64,000 nt of DNA from Roseitranquillus sediminis (GCF_016918935.1 NZ_JAFFOB010000015.1:496001-560000); one strand, 5' to 3'. Shown: positions 1 to 9,791, numbered from the stretch's first letter. The notes: a model not told the origin generated them from the letters alone. Translations and numbers: made by a program.

Positions 1-1371
1 GATGGCCGAGACCAGCGCGTAGGCGAAGGCCGGGCTCGGCCCCCAGGCCGACCAGGCGAGGAAGGCCACGATGGCGACCGCGATCACCGCCGGCACGAAG
101 TAGCCCGCGACGCTGTCGGCGAGCTTCTGGATCGGCGCGCGCGAGCGCTGCGCGTTCGCCACCATCTCAACGATCTGCGCCAGCATCGTGTCCTTGCCGA
201 CGCGCTCGGCCTCGATCACCAGGCTGCCGGTGCCGTTGATCGTGGCGCCCGTCACCTTGTCGCCCGCGACCTTCTCCACCGGCACCGGCTCGCCGGTCAG
301 CATCGACTCGTCGACAGACGAACGGCCCTCGACGACCTCGCCGTCGACCGGCACCTTGTCGCCGGGGCGCACGCGCAGCCGGTCGCCCACCTGCACGTCC
401 TCGAGCGGCACCTCCTCCTCGCTGCCGTCGGGGCGGACGATCCGCGCCGTCTTGGCGGCGAGGTCGAGGAGCGCGCGGATGGCGGAGCCCGTCCGCTCGC
501 GCGCCTGCAGCTCGAGGATCTGGCCGAGGAGGACGAGGGTCACGATCACCGCCGCCGCCTCAAAGTAGACGCCGACCTGGCCCGAATGGTCGCGGAAGCC
601 CATCGGGAAGAGCCCCGGCGCCAGCACCGCGACGACGCTGAACAGGTACGCCGCCGCGACGCCCATGCCGATCAGGCTGAACATGTTGAGGTTCCAGGTG
701 CGGAACGACCGCCAGCCGCGCACCAGGAACGGCCAGCCCGACCAGAGCACCACCGGCGTCGCCAGGATCAGCTCGAGCCAGCGCGCGGTGCGCACGCCGA
801 TCCACTCGCCCAGGGGCAGGCCCAGCATCGGCCCCATGGCGATGACGACGAGCGGGACCGTCAGCGCCGCGCCGACGGCGAAGCGGCGGCGGAAGTCGAC
901 GAGCTCCGGGTTCGGCCCCTCGTCGCCCGTCGGCACCCCCTTGGGCTCAAGCGCCATGCCGCAGATTGGGCAGTCGCCGGGGCCGACCTGCTCGATCTCC
1001 GGGTGCATCGGGCAGGTGTAGATCGTGCCCGCCGGCATTGGCTCGGGCGTCGGTTGGCCCTTGAGGTACGACTCCGGCTCCGCCTCAAACCTCTCCTGAC
1101 ACCTTGCGGAGCAGAAGTAGAACCGCTCGCCTTGGTGCTTCGCCATGTGCTTCGCCGCCGAACGATTGACCTTCATGCCGCAGACCGGGTCCGTGGCCTG
1201 GAGGTACTTGCGGGGCTCGGACACGAACCTCTCGCGGCAGCCGGCCGAGCAGAAGTGGTAGAAATGCCCTTCATGCTCATGGCGCGGCTTGGCCGCGTCA
1301 GGGTTGAAGGTCATGCCGCAGACCGGGTCCCGCACGACATCCGGACTCACCTCAACCTCATCTGCTCTCAT
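1..1371 (-). CDS. Copper/heavy-metal P-type ATPase, 5' part only
   Basis: An inner-membrane P1B-type ATPase that would export Cu+ (or a related soft metal) using ATP. The gene starts at ATG 1371, with GGAGGA just upstream, and runs off the left edge of the window, so 457 codons are visible. The N-terminus carries two YHS-type metal modules, each with the motif DPVCGM (about residues 15-20 and 61-66), and then a heavy-metal-binding module with YTCPMHPE and CPICGM (about 120-145). Hydrophobic helices follow, then an actuator domain with [12 protein letters not shown]. The CPC metal-binding helix and the DKTGT phosphorylation site lie beyond the edge, so metal specificity cannot be confirmed. 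Tandem YHS modules ahead of CopA-like pumps are known in proteobacteria. Nothing looks broken. Confidence 0.9.
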   Translation of the reverse strand, partial: MRADEVEVSPDVVRDPVCGMTFNPDAAKPRHEHEGHFYHFCSAGCRERFVSEPRKYLQATDPVCGMKVNRSAAKHMAKHQGERFYFCSARCQERFEAEPESYLKGQPTPEPMPAGTIYTCPMHPEIEQVGPGDCPICGMALEPKGVPTGDEGPNPELVDFRRRFAVGAALTVPLVVIAMGPMLGLPLGEWIGVRTARWLELILATPVVLWSGWPFLVRGWRSFRTWNLNMFSLIGMGVAAAYLFSVVAVLAPGLFPMGFRDHSGQVGVYFEAAAVIVTLVLLGQILELQARERTGSAIRALLDLAAKTARIVRPDGSEEEVPLEDVQVGDRLRVRPGDKVPVDGEVVEGRSSVDESMLTGEPVPVEKVAGDKVTGATINGTGSLVIEAERVGKDTMLAQIVEMVANAQRSRAPIQKLADSVAGYFVPAVIAVAIVAFLAWSAWGPSPAFAYALVSAI

Positions 1372-1453
1372 TGCGTCCTCCACCTCACGTCGCGCACGCG
1401 ATCTATGTCGATTGCGCCTGTGGAAAAAGTGGCCCCTGCCTGCCGCGGTGCGC

Positions 1454-2137
1454 TCAGCCGAAGTCGATACGCTGCAAGGCGTCGCCATTTTGCCGCAGCC
1501 AGTCGCGCGAGGCGCGCCAGTCAGGGAACAGCCGCCCGGTCTCGAGCCAGAAGCTCGGCGAATGGTCGAGATGGACGAGATGCGCAACCTCGTGCGCCAC
1601 GACGTAATCCAGCACATGCGGCGGCGCCATCAGCAGGCGCCACGAGAACATCAGGTTGCCGTCCGACGAGCAGGAGCCCCAGCGCGACCGCGTGTCGCGA
1701 AACGAGATCCGCCCGAAGCGCCTGCGTGCCGCAGCGGCATGCCGCGTCACCAGTGGCTCCGCCCGCTCGCGCGCGAGGCGCTTGAGTAGCTGCGCCAGCG
1801 GCGGACCGGCCGGCTGCCCCTGCGGGACCAGTACGGCGCCCGCGTCCAGTCCCGCCCATCGGATCCGCGCGGCGACGATCGGCAGTTCGCGACCTTCGAT
1901 CGGTAGCGTGCGGCCGGGCGCGGGAATGCGGCGCGGCGGCGTGGAGGCCAGCACGCGTCGCAGCCACGGTTCGCGCGACATGGCGAAGCGAACTGCCTCG
2001 GCCTCCCTCACGCCCACCGGGACCGTCAGTGTCACGCGCCCGTCGAGCCGCGAGACGCGCAGGCTGATCCGCCTCGCGCGCGCTCCCCGGCGCGTCGCGA
2101 TCTCGATCGGCGGATCGCCCTCCAGCGTCACAGCCAT
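1454..2137 (-). CDS. YgjP/SprT-like zinc metallopeptidase domain protein
   Basis: A predicted cytoplasmic zinc-dependent metallopeptidase of the YgjP (DUF45, M48-like) family; its substrate is unknown. The protein has RSRWGSCS, typical of the family, about 30 residues before the zincin motif HEVAH, followed by HLDHSPSFW, which supplies a third ligand region. Length (about 227-230 aa) is normal for the family. The start is ambiguous: ATG 2146 has GAGGG directly abutting it, while ATG 2137 has the same GAGGG at a usable 9-nt spacing, so 2137 is preferred. It lies 82 nt upstream of the metal ATPase on the same strand, but nothing links the two functions. Confidence 0.85.
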   Translation of the reverse strand: MAVTLEGDPPIEIATRRGARARRISLRVSRLDGRVTLTVPVGVREAEAVRFAMSREPWLRRVLASTPPRRIPAPGRTLPIEGRELPIVAARIRWAGLDAGAVLVPQGQPAGPPLAQLLKRLARERAEPLVTRHAAAARRRFGRISFRDTRSRWGSCSSDGNLMFSWRLLMAPPHVLDYVVAHEVAHLVHLDHSPSFWLETGRLFPDWRASRDWLRQNGDALQRIDFG

Positions 2138-2275
2138 CTGTTTCATCCCTCGATCCGAAGGAGCCCTAGGCTAGCTGCCCCGACTCCGCAGCGCCAGCGG
2201 CGAAAGCCTTTGACACCCTCCGCGGGCTGTGGCAGAGGCGCGGCTTCCGTTTCGCACCCGATGGAGAGAGTGGCC

Positions 2276-2605
2276 ATGCCGAAAGAGGAATGGGGCACGA
2301 AGCGCGTGTGCCCGACGACCGGCAAGCGCTTCTACGACATGAATCGCAGTCCGATCGTCAGCCCCTACACGGGAGAGACCGTGGTGATCGACACGTCCCG
2401 GACCGGCCGCATGATGGTCGCCGACAAGCCCGATCGCGACGCCAAGAAGGATGTCGTGGAAGACGACGAGGTGGTCCTCGACGACGAGGACGTCGATATC
2501 GACGACGACAGCGATGACGAGGTCCTCGAAGACGACAACGACGACGATGACGTCTCGCTGGACGACATCGCCGATGTCTCGGACGAGGGCGACGACGAAA
2601 GCTGA
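2276..2605 (+). CDS. TIGR02300 family protein (FYDLN acid domain)
   Basis: A small alphaproteobacterial protein of unknown function. ATG 2276 is preceded by GGAGAGAG. The N-terminal 55 residues are the conserved FYDLN-type module (EEWGTKR, CPTTGKRFYDMN, PIVSPYTG); the FYDLN signature reads FYDMN here. The C-terminal half is an extremely acidic, low-complexity tail of Asp/Glu runs, as usual in this family. It stands alone between a gene on the opposite strand and tRNA-Ala. A GC hairpin (2617-2635, arms CGGGGC/GCCCCG) follows the stop without a T tract and may help end transcription. The family is recognised by its motif; no biochemical role is known to me. Confidence 0.9.
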   Translation: MPKEEWGTKRVCPTTGKRFYDMNRSPIVSPYTGETVVIDTSRTGRMMVADKPDRDAKKDVVEDDEVVLDDEDVDIDDDSDDEVLEDDNDDDDVSLDDIADVSDEGDDES

Positions 2606-2692
2606 TCTGCGGAAAACGGGGCTTGAAACGCCCCGCCGCATCTCATAGACGCTGACTGCCGGTCGGAGCGCCCGACGCTCCGGTCCACTTCA

Positions 2693-2768
<76 letters not shown>

Positions 2769-2841
2769 ATTTCTTCCCGTTGATCGGCGCAAGCCGCAAG
2801 CCGCGAGACACCGTATCTGTCTGAGGGCAGAGATCGTCTTG

Positions 2842-3367
2842 TCAGGCGGCGCGGGCGACCTCGCTGCGCGTCGCCAGCGCTCTGATCCGGTCGGCAATTC
2901 GCGCCGCGTTGGCCATGATCGTCAGCGACAGATTGACCCCGCCACCCGTTGGCATGATGGACCCGTCGCAGATCCAGAGGTTGTCGCAACTCCAGGCGCG
3001 GCCGTCGGCATCGACGACACTGTCGTCGGGCGAGAAGCCTGTCGGGCAGCTGCCCATGAGATGCGCCGTGCCGGTTGTCTCGAACAGGTGGGCAGCGGCC
3101 CCTGGCTCATGATCGCGTAGCCGCCGTGGAAGTACTTGCTGTCGTGGTAGTTCCAGAGCTCAGTCACGGCCATCGGGGGGCGAATCTTGTACCAGCGGGT
3201 TTCGTCCTCCATCGTCCCCCAAGACGGCGTCGTTGACATGCACCGTGAGTTTGCGGCCCCACCTCGTCGGCCTCCGCGTGGCAGCGCAAGGGCTCCCATC
3301 CGTCGTGCGAGTACACATCGGGCGCGCGGCCGTCGGCGGCACGGGTGTCAGGGATGTTTGAGGGCAT
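2842..3367 (-). pseudogene. GMC oxidoreductase remnant, internally deleted
   Basis: The remains of a GMC-family FAD-dependent dehydrogenase. Three separated pieces of the family survive in order: an N-terminal piece from ATG 3367 (PDVYSHDGWEPLR), a middle piece (EDETRWYKIRPP, then ELWNY and MSQGPLP) near 3215-3095, and the C-terminus (TGTAHLMGSCP, NLWICDGSIMPTGGGVN) ending at 2842. The FAD-binding Rossmann region GxGxxG and most of the substrate domain (roughly 300 residues) are missing, and the pieces are in different frames. Functional relatives are about 550 aa. It lies just downstream of its usual small-subunit partner. Multiple internal deletions plus frameshifts point to gene decay rather than a sequencing error. 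Confidence 0.75.
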
Positions 3368-3940
3368 TTCCGTCGCTTGCTGCAGCGCTTCGGCCGCTCC
3401 AGATCCGCTTCCCACGCATCGCCCCGGTTCGGCGACAGGCGGACATAGCCGCGGGGCGAGGCCGGACCGCCGAAGCCGATCTCGCTCCAGGCGTCCGGGT
3501 GGGCGTAGTAGATCCGCACGATCTCGTTGGCGAGGACGTGGCGGAAGAGGCGGCGCGGCGGCAGGTCACGCCATTCCGGCGCCCGCACGTCCTCATCGTC
3601 GATCGCCTGCAGCAGTCGCTCGCGCTGCGCCTCGGCGTCTATGGCGGCAAGGCCACGCCGCCATGCCTCACGCATCGTGGGAAGCGTGGCGCGCCGCGTG
3701 CCGTCGGTACGCTTCGCAGCCATCGCGGCGCCGATGAGCGGGGCCATCGGGATCAGCGCTGCGCGGTTGGGCTTCGGCAGGATCGTATCGCAGAGGGAAA
3801 CCAGTGTCTCACACGCGTCCGGGTTGTAGAAGCGGCGCTCGGGCAACTGGTCCAGCCGGTGCGCGACGACCTCGCGTGATGCCGTCCCGCGAGTGGCTAT
3901 CGCATTTCGTCAGCACGTCGTGGCCGGGAGGATAGCTCAT
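3368..3940 (-). pseudogene. Gluconate 2-dehydrogenase subunit 3-like remnant, frameshifted
   Basis: A remnant of the small (gamma) subunit that partners GMC dehydrogenases. It would start at ATG 3940 (MSYPPGHDVLTK), but the frame shifts near 3888 before continuing as REVVAHRLDQLPERRFYNPD. The conserved core is clear: CDTILPKP, LPTMREAWRRGLAAIDAEA, IVRIYYAHPDAWSEIGFGG and ASPRGYVRL. A second lesion near the 3' end removes the expected stop, and the frame reads into the GMC remnant. The family assignment rests on these motifs and on the adjacent GMC fragment. The order small subunit then GMC matches intact clusters in other proteobacteria. Confidence 0.7.
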
Positions 3941-4621
3941 CTGTGCGGCGCCTGGGCCGGCAAGGGCGACGCCGGTGAAGCTGGGCCGCGCCGGCAGGGG
4001 TGGCGCGACCTGCACGTTCTGGCTCCAGTTGCGCCAGCCGCCAATGTTGCGCACATCCCAGGCATGGAACGCCGGACCCGCCAGACCCATCGCCGCGGTG
4101 GCCCGCAGCAGGACGTGGCGAGACGCAGCCTCGCGTGGTCGGGACGGCGAGCGGCGTCGGCGATGCCGAGCGTGGCGAGTGGCGACAGGATCATCGGGGC
4201 GACGTACATCGCGCGGTTGTGGAAGCCCACGCGATAGTGCTCCATCGGACTGTCCGCGAGCACGCTGTCGGCGAGCAGAGCGGCCCCGGCCGCACCTACC
4301 GCGCCGCGCGACTGCCCGCGAAGAGCGTCGCCGAGGCGGGCGCCTGCGGCTCACCCAGGCGGTGCCGGCGACGAGGCCGACGGAGGCGAGCGCGGTCGGG
4401 AAACAGCGCGGCGCGACTTCTCGGTCGCACCGCCAGCGTCACGCCGGTCCCTCGTGGCTAGACCCGACACGGCTCCGCGTCCGCCTGTTTCAGCGCAAGG
4501 CCGACGCCCGGCCGGTCGCCCTCCGGACGCGCCACGCCGTCGCGCGAGCGGTGGCGAGACGGTCGCGGCGCGTGAGAGTGGGCGTGAGTACGTCGACCGC
4601 AAAGAGCGCGTTGGCGGTCAT
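3941..4621 (-). pseudogene. Membrane protein remnant of the dehydrogenase cluster
   Basis: Broken reading frames with pieces resembling the multi-pass membrane protein often found beside GMC plus subunit-3 pairs. A possible start is ATG 4621 (MTANALFAVDVLTP). Recognisable pieces are DSPMEHYRVGFHNRAMYVAP near 4250-4200 and WDVRNIGGWRNWSQN followed by PSFTGVALAGPGAAQ near 4055-3945. These lie in at least three frames, and the sequence runs directly into the small-subunit start. Function is unknown even for intact relatives; membrane location is inferred from hydrophobic stretches in the fragments. Boundaries are approximate. Bases 4622-4773 upstream hold no gene that I can support. Confidence 0.5.
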
Positions 4622-4773
4622 GCGTGTAGACGTGCCGAAGCCGGTCTCGCTGGCTGAACTCATCTCGCACGTCGCCAGCACCGCCGCGTCCCAGTCGCGT
4701 TCCGTCAGCCATCGGGGCACAGTAGGCACGCGTTGGGCGGCGGTGCGGAGGCTGGCGATCGGCGCCGCGGAGG

Positions 4774-5402
4774 TCACGAGGTGACGTAGCGCTTGAACGA
4801 GTTCTTGATGATCGCCTTCTCGTTCGGGTCGCCCTTCATCAGCGTCGCGAGGTAGTTGATCTGCTGGTCGAGCGTCCGCTTGGGCGGGATTATCGGGATC
4901 GTCGGGATCGTCGGCCCGCAGACGCAGTCGACCAGCACCGGCCGGTCGGCGGCGAAAGCTTGGTCCCATGCCGGCCCGACCTGCTCCGGCTTCTCGACCC
5001 GCAGCCCGATCAGCCCCAGCGAGGCGGCGTATGCGACGTAGTCGAAGGGTGGCACTTCCTGCGTCCCCTCCATCTTCGGCGAACCCCAATTGCGCGCATC
5101 AGCCACGTCACCTGTTTGAGTTTGCCATTGTTGAGCACGGCGACGACGCAGCGAAGGTCGTGCCAGGCGCGCCAGTACTTCGCGATGGTGTTCAGGGCCG
5201 AGTTGCCCAGCATCTGCATCGTGGCATCGCACACGAAGCTGACCACGACCCGGCCAGGGTGGGTGAACATCGCGGCGGTTGCATAGGGCACGCCGGGGGG
5301 CACATCGTGGCGAGCGACCCGAGAACGAGCCCTTCATCCCCTCGCGGACGCGAATTGCGCCGTCGTACCAGTTGGCCGAGGTGCCGCTGTCGGCGGAGAT
5401 GA
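4774..5402 (-). pseudogene. TPP-dependent enzyme (PoxB/acetolactate synthase-like), C-terminal remnant
   Basis: Only the C-terminal third (TPP-binding domain) of a thiamine-pyrophosphate enzyme of the pyruvate oxidase/acetolactate synthase superfamily is left. The surviving text is SADSGTSANWYDGAIRVREG, then after a frameshift GVPYATAAMFTHPGRVVVSF and LNTIAKYW, VAVLNNGKLKQVTW, and after a further shift LGLIGLRVEKPEQVGPAWDQ and AADRPVLVDCV. The GDG of the TPP-binding motif is degraded (VSFVCDATMQM). A stop codon precedes the first recognisable residue at about 5402, where an unrelated plus-strand gene fragment begins. Full-length relatives are near 590 aa. Confidence 0.72.
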
Positions 5403-5615
5403 TTCATCCGCTACGGGCTGAAGATGAGCGGGATGCCGGCCGGGGACATGCGCATGAGCGAGGCCGACCTGTCGCGCCTGACCGGCTTCGTCGGTGCGAT
5501 GCCGCGGCTTTCCCCCGCCGCCTATGCGCTGGCCTGCGACGTGGCGGCATGTCTCTCCAGCCTGTCGTCGCTCGACCGCTCCGAGGTCGAGCTGGAGCGT
5601 GACCGGGATCAATAA
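5403..5615 (+). pseudogene. Cytochrome c C-terminal fragment
   Basis: A short open segment with no proper beginning; the upstream in-frame stop ends at 5402. It reads FIRYGLKMSGMPAG and then LTGFVGAMPRLSPAAYAL. The pattern resembles the C-terminus of small class I c-type cytochromes, where a KMSGMPAW-like segment supplies the axial Met and a helix ending in P-x-L/MSPxxY follows. The CxxCH haem site, which would lie upstream, is absent. Cytochromes of this kind often accept electrons from GMC or alcohol dehydrogenases, which suits the neighbouring remnants. Alternative: a short unrelated protein starting at ATG 5424. The identification is by motif resemblance only. Confidence 0.45.
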
Positions 5616-5618
5616 GCC

Positions 5619-6638
5619 TCAGGCGGCGGAGTACATGCCTTCGTAGATCGGCCCGAGCGTCTGGTGGTCGAAGAGCGACGAGACGCTGGTGCCGTTCCAG
5701 ATGTTGAGGATCGCCTGCGCGAACATCGGGGCGGTGGGCACGATGCGGATGTTGGACGCGCCGCGGACATCTCCGGTCGGCTGGATCGTGTCGGTGATCA
5801 CGAGGCTCTTCATCACCGAATTCCCGATCCGCTCGACCGCCGGGTCCGAGAGCACACCGTGGGTAATGTAGGAATGGACCTCGGCCGCGCCGTTCTGCAT
5901 CAGCATGTCGGCGGCCTTGCAGAGCGTGCCGGCGGTGTCGCAGATGTCGTCGACGATGATGCAGGTCTGGCCCGCCACCTCGCCGATGACCGTCATCTCG
6001 GCGACCTCGCCCGCCCGCTCGCGCCGCTTGTCCACGATGGCGAGGGCGCAGCCGATCCGCTGCGCCAGCTCGCGTGCGCGGCCGACGCCGCCGACGTCGG
6101 GCGACACGACCGTCACCTTGTCGAGCCGGTCGCGAAAGTTGTGCTGGATGTCGAGAGCGAAGATCGGACTGGCGTAGAGATTGTCGACCGGGATGTCGAA
6201 GAACCCCTGGATCTGCGCCGCATGCAGGTCCATCGTCAACACCCGCTCGATCCCGGCCTGGGTGATGAGGTTGGCCACGAGCTTCGCGCTGATCGGCGTG
6301 CGCGCCTTGGTGCGGCGGTCCTGCCGGGCATAGCCGAAGTAGGGGATGACGGCCGTGGTCCGCGCGGCCGACGAGCGACGCAGCGCATCGGCAATGATCA
6401 GGAGCTCCATCAGGTTGTCGTTCGCCGGGTTCGAAGTCGGCTGGATGATGAACATGTCCTCGCCGCGGACGTTCTCGTAGACCTCGACGAAGATTTCCTG
6501 GTCGTTGAACCGCTCGACCCGTGCGTCCACGAGGCCGACGCTGACGCCGCGATGCATCGACATCCGCCTTGCGATCGCCGCCGCCAGGGTGCGATTGGCG
6601 TTGCCCGAGATGAGTTTCGGCTCGATCTGGGATGGCAT
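5619..6638 (-). CDS. prs: Ribose-phosphate pyrophosphokinase
   Basis: Makes phosphoribosyl pyrophosphate from ribose 5-phosphate and ATP in the cytoplasm, feeding purine, pyrimidine, His, Trp and NAD synthesis. The 339-residue protein starts at ATG 6638 ([13 protein letters not shown]). An upstream in-frame extension to 6806 lacks any family similarity. Motifs seen: [34 protein letters not shown] (catalytic flexible-loop region), [24 protein letters not shown] and the PRPP-binding [12 protein letters not shown]. The roughly 20 residues beyond the usual 315-320 aa lie mainly at the C-terminus, as in other Rhodobacterales-type enzymes. It is transcribed alone, divergently from the isomerase gene at 6720. 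Confidence 0.97.
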   Translation of the reverse strand: MPSQIEPKLISGNANRTLAAAIARRMSMHRGVSVGLVDARVERFNDQEIFVEVYENVRGEDMFIIQPTSNPANDNLMELLIIADALRRSSAARTTAVIPYFGYARQDRRTKARTPISAKLVANLITQAGIERVLTMDLHAAQIQGFFDIPVDNLYASPIFALDIQHNFRDRLDKVTVVSPDVGGVGRARELAQRIGCALAIVDKRRERAGEVAEMTVIGEVAGQTCIIVDDICDTAGTLCKAADMLMQNGAAEVHSYITHGVLSDPAVERIGNSVMKSLVITDTIQPTGDVRGASNIRIVPTAPMFAQAILNIWNGTSVSSLFDHQTLGPIYEGMYSAA

Positions 6639-6719
6639 CGGCGGCCTCTGCTTTCGTGGATTCGCGAAGTTGACACGCCTTAGCACGCGCCTAGGCTCGG
6701 GTGGAACAGGGAGGGGCGG

Positions 6720-7316
6720 ATGCCGCACATTGACTGTTTCTTCGGGACGATCTCGCCTTACGCCTATTTCTCCGGCACGCGGCCGCAGGAGGTAGCGGAT
6801 CGGCATGGCGCAAGCGTCACCTACCGGCCGCTCGACATGGCGGGGCTATTCTCCAGGACCGGCGGCACCCCGCTCCCCCAGCGGCACCAAAGCCGGCAGG
6901 AGTATCGCCTGCAGGAACTGCGACGGCAGTCGCGCAAGCTGGGCTTGCCGCTGAACGTGAAGCCGGCGCACTGGCCGACCAATCCCGCGCCGTCGTCCTA
7001 CGCCATCATCGCGGCGCAGAAGGAGGGGGGCGACGTGGCGGGCCTCGTCCACCGCATCTGCGCCGCATGCTGGGCAGAGGAGCGGGACATCGCGGATGAC
7101 GAGGTGATCCGCGACTGCCTGTCGGCCAGCGGCTTCGACCCGGCGCTCGCCGACAAGGGCCTGCTCGCCGGCGCCGAGGCGTACGGCCGCAATCTTGAGG
7201 ACGCGGTGAATGCAGGCGTCTTCGGATCGCCGTTCTTCGTGCTCGACGACGGTGAACGCTTCTGGGGGCAGGACCGGATCGAGGACATGGACCTGCACCT
7301 CGCCGGCAAGATCTAG
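6720..7316 (+). CDS. 2-hydroxychromene-2-carboxylate isomerase (DsbA-like fold)
   Basis: A 198-aa protein of the HCCA isomerase/DsbA-like thioredoxin superfamily, glutathione-dependent in characterised members. N-terminal [14 protein letters not shown] is the family hallmark, with Ser at the position of the catalytic residue. [10 protein letters not shown] and the C-terminal [20 protein letters not shown] (cis-Pro loop) complete the fold. GGGAGGGGCGG precedes ATG 6720. Its stop overlaps the stop of the convergent aldolase gene in a shared CTAG. The true substrate in this organism is unknown, since no naphthalene-type degradation genes are nearby. Confidence 0.88.
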   Translation: MPHIDCFFGTISPYAYFSGTRPQEVADRHGASVTYRPLDMAGLFSRTGGTPLPQRHQSRQEYRLQELRRQSRKLGLPLNVKPAHWPTNPAPSSYAIIAAQKEGGDVAGLVHRICAACWAEERDIADDEVIRDCLSASGFDPALADKGLLAGAEAYGRNLEDAVNAGVFGSPFFVLDDGERFWGQDRIEDMDLHLAGKI

Positions 7317-8359
7317 CCGGACATCAGGTCGAGGAAGCGGTCGATGTCGGCGTGCGGCATCGACCAGTCCGTCACCAGCCTCGCGGTCAGCGCCTCGTCG
7401 TCCGGCCCCTCCAGGCCGCCGTTCCAGATGTAGTAGGTGGCGCCGGCCTCCTGCAGCCTTCGGTGCGCGGCGCGCGGCCAGTCGGCGAAGACGATGTTGG
7501 CGCGCGGGTCATGCGCCAGCGTCACGTCAGGGCGCTGCTTGAGACCGCGGACGAGGCGCGCCGCCGCGGCGTTCGCCGCCTGTGCCATCTCGATCCAGAG
7601 ATCGTCCTGCAGGTAGGCCGCCATCTGCGCCGAGAGATAGCGGTGCTTGCTGAAGAGGTGGCCCGCCCGCTTGCGGCGCAGCTCGAACTGCCAAGCGTGG
7701 GCGGGGTCGAAGAAGACGACCGCCTCGACGCCGAGCAGCCCGTTCTTGGTGCCGCCCAAGCTGACCGCGTCGACACCCGCCTTCCACGTCATCTCGGCCG
7801 GGCTGCAGCCAAGCGCGACGAGGGCATTGGCGAAGCGCGCGCCATCCATGTGCACCGGCTGGCCGAAGCGCCGGGCGACGCCGGTGAGGGCGCGGAGATG
7901 GTCGAGCGTATGGACGCCGCCCTTTTCGGACACCTGGGTGATCGACACCGGGCCGCGTTGCGGGCCGTGGACGCCGCGCGATTCCTCGGCCTCGTAGGCG
8001 CGGGCGAGGGCGTCGGGATCCATCATCCCCGCCTCGTGCGGCACGATCGTCAGCTTGGCGCCGCCGGTGTAGAACTCCGGCGCGTTGCACTCGTCCTCGT
8101 GGATGTGTGCGACCTCCGAGCAGAAGATCGCCTGCCAGGGCTGCGCCAGTGTCGCGAGGATCAGCGAATTCGCGGCCGTGCCGGTCGCGACGAGATAGAC
8201 CGCCGCCTCGGGCGCCTCGAACGCCTCGCGCACCAGCGTCCGCACCTCCTCCATCAGCGCGTCCGCGCCGTAGGAGGTCGCGCGGCCCTCATTGGCGCGC
8301 ATCAGCGCCTCCATCACGCGGGGGTGGGCCGGGCCGGTATTGTCGGAGGCGAAGTTCAT
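7313..8359 (-). CDS. ltaE: Low-specificity L-threonine aldolase (PLP-dependent)
   Basis: Cleaves L-threonine or allo-threonine to glycine and acetaldehyde. The 348-residue fold-type I PLP enzyme begins at ATG 8359 (MNFASDNTGPAHPRV), which overlaps the TGA of the upstream ycgN-like gene in ATGA, so translation is probably coupled. Motifs: LVATGTAANSLILA, CSEVAHIHEDECNAPEF, HMDGARFANALVALG, and VSLGGTKNGLLG with the PLP-binding Lys. It ends the five-gene minus-strand run ppaC-HAD-ribF-ycgN-ltaE. Beta-eliminating lyase relatives share the fold, but the motif set fits threonine aldolase best. Confidence 0.9.
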   Translation of the reverse strand: MNFASDNTGPAHPRVMEALMRANEGRATSYGADALMEEVRTLVREAFEAPEAAVYLVATGTAANSLILATLAQPWQAIFCSEVAHIHEDECNAPEFYTGGAKLTIVPHEAGMMDPDALARAYEAEESRGVHGPQRGPVSITQVSEKGGVHTLDHLRALTGVARRFGQPVHMDGARFANALVALGCSPAEMTWKAGVDAVSLGGTKNGLLGVEAVVFFDPAHAWQFELRRKRAGHLFSKHRYLSAQMAAYLQDDLWIEMAQAANAAAARLVRGLKQRPDVTLAHDPRANIVFADWPRAAHRRLQEAGATYYIWNGGLEGPDDEALTARLVTDWSMPHADIDRFLDLMSG

Positions 8360-8844
8360 GTGGGCTCCTCGATGATGTGGTCCTCCCATTCGTCCTCGGG
8401 GACCTCGAACTCAGGGATTGTCCAGCCGCGGACGGAGACGCCGGCGCGGTGCACGCTGTCGGGCGTGCCCGAAACCAGCGGGTGCCAGTCGTGGAGCGGC
8501 TTGCCCTCGGCCAGCAGGCGATAGGCGCAAGTTGCCGGCATCCAGTAGGCGATCTGGTCGATGTTCTTCGGCGTCAGCACGACGCACTCGGGCACGAATT
8601 GCTTGCGCTCCTCGTAGTGGGCGCAGCGGCAGGTCGCGTCGTCGAGCAGCCGGCACGAGATGCGGGTGAGGGCGATCTCACGCGTGTCGGGGTCCTCGAG
8701 CTTGTTGAGGCAGCACTTGCCGCAGCCGTCGCAGAGCGCCTCCCACTCGGCGGGATCCATCTCCCTAAGCGGGACTCGTTCCCAGAAGCGCTCGCGCAGC
8801 CTGCCGCGTCCCGTGGGCGCGCGGCGTTTGCGGGGGCGGCTCAT
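8356..8844 (-). CDS. YcgN-family cysteine-cluster protein (UPF0260)
   Basis: A 162-aa conserved protein of the YcgN/CxxCxxCC family, presumed to bind a metal or Fe-S centre; its role is unknown. The signature CDGCGKCCLNKLEDPDT is followed by ISCRLLDDATCRCAHYEERK and FVPECVVLTP, giving the full family Cys set. WMPATCAYRLLAEGKPL and DWHPLVSG are also conserved. Start ATG 8844 overlaps the ribF stop (ATGA), and its own stop overlaps the aldolase start in the same way. Confidence 0.93.
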   Translation of the reverse strand: MSRPRKRRAPTGRGRLRERFWERVPLREMDPAEWEALCDGCGKCCLNKLEDPDTREIALTRISCRLLDDATCRCAHYEERKQFVPECVVLTPKNIDQIAYWMPATCAYRLLAEGKPLHDWHPLVSGTPDSVHRAGVSVRGWTIPEFEVPEDEWEDHIIEEPT

Positions 8845-9749
8845 GACAGGATCTCACGGGCGCGGGCGCTGTCGGAGTCCATCTGCCGGATGAGCGCCTC
8901 AGCGCCTTCAAACGACTGCTCGGGGCGCAGGAACTCGACCAGCGCGACGGAGAGGTTCGCGCCGTAGATGTCGCCCGCAAAGTCGAACAGGTGGACCTCG
9001 AAGTTCGGCGCGTTCTGTCCGAACATCGGCCGCACGCCGAGCGAGGCGACGCCGCCATGGTCGCCGGCGTGCGGGCCGTCGAGCACGGTGGCCCGCACTG
9101 CATAGACGCCGAAGCGCGGGAGGTGCAGCCCCTCAAGCCCGAGGTTCGCCGTGGGGTAGCCGAGGGCGCGGCCTCGCTTCTCGCCGTGCAGCACCTCGCC
9201 CTCGATCCGGTGGAGGTGGCCCAGCAGGCGCGCCGCTTCGGCCGGCTCACCGGCGCTCAACGCCTCGCGGATGCGGGTCGAGGAGATCTCGCCGTCGAGG
9301 CGAACGAGCTCCGCGACGGTGACGCCGAAGCCGAAGCGGCGGCCGAGGTCGACCAGCGTCGCGGCGGAGCCGTCGCGACCCTTGCCGAAGTGGAAGTCCG
9401 CGCCGACGGTGGCGTGGCCGAGGCCGAGGCCGTCGGCCAGCACGTCGCGCGCGAAGACCTCGGCGGGCATCGGCGCGATGCGCTCGAAGGGCAGTTCATA
9501 GAGGATGTCGACGCCCAGCCGCTCGAGCCGACTGGCGCGCGCGGCGGCGTTCATCAGTCGGAACGGCGGCCCGTCCGGTGCGAAGAACTGGCGCGGATGC
9601 GGCTCGAACGTGACGACGCCCAGTGCCGCGTCGCGGCGCGCCCGCTCGATGATCGTCCGGTGTCCCAGGTGGACGCCGTCGAAGTTGCCGATCGCGGCAC
9701 TGGCGCCGCGGGCGTCACCGTCGGCGCGAATGTCACGGACGATCTGCAT
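8841..9749 (-). CDS. ribF: Bifunctional riboflavin kinase / FAD synthetase
   Basis: Converts riboflavin to FMN and then FAD. The start chosen is ATG 9749 (MQIVRDIRADG, 302 aa); the in-frame extension to 9785 adds residues outside the family. The N-terminal nucleotidyltransferase domain has AAIGNFDGVHLGH and FHFGKGRDG, and the C-terminal flavokinase domain has GEVLHGEKRGRALGYPTANL and NFEVHLFDF. It lies 42 nt after the HAD gene and overlaps ycgN by 4 nt. Confidence 0.96.
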   Translation of the reverse strand: MQIVRDIRADGDARGASAAIGNFDGVHLGHRTIIERARRDAALGVVTFEPHPRQFFAPDGPPFRLMNAAARASRLERLGVDILYELPFERIAPMPAEVFARDVLADGLGLGHATVGADFHFGKGRDGSAATLVDLGRRFGFGVTVAELVRLDGEISSTRIREALSAGEPAEAARLLGHLHRIEGEVLHGEKRGRALGYPTANLGLEGLHLPRFGVYAVRATVLDGPHAGDHGGVASLGVRPMFGQNAPNFEVHLFDFAGDIYGANLSVALVEFLRPEQSFEGAEALIRQMDSDSARAREILS

Positions 9750-9791
9750 GGACGAGCGGATAGCGCCGGCGGTCGGGCGGCGCAACCGCGG

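Noticed and set aside
2842..5615. Frameshifts as mere sequencing errors
   Set aside because: Besides frameshifts there are large internal deletions and truncated 5' ends, while the flanking 60 kb is free of frameshifts.
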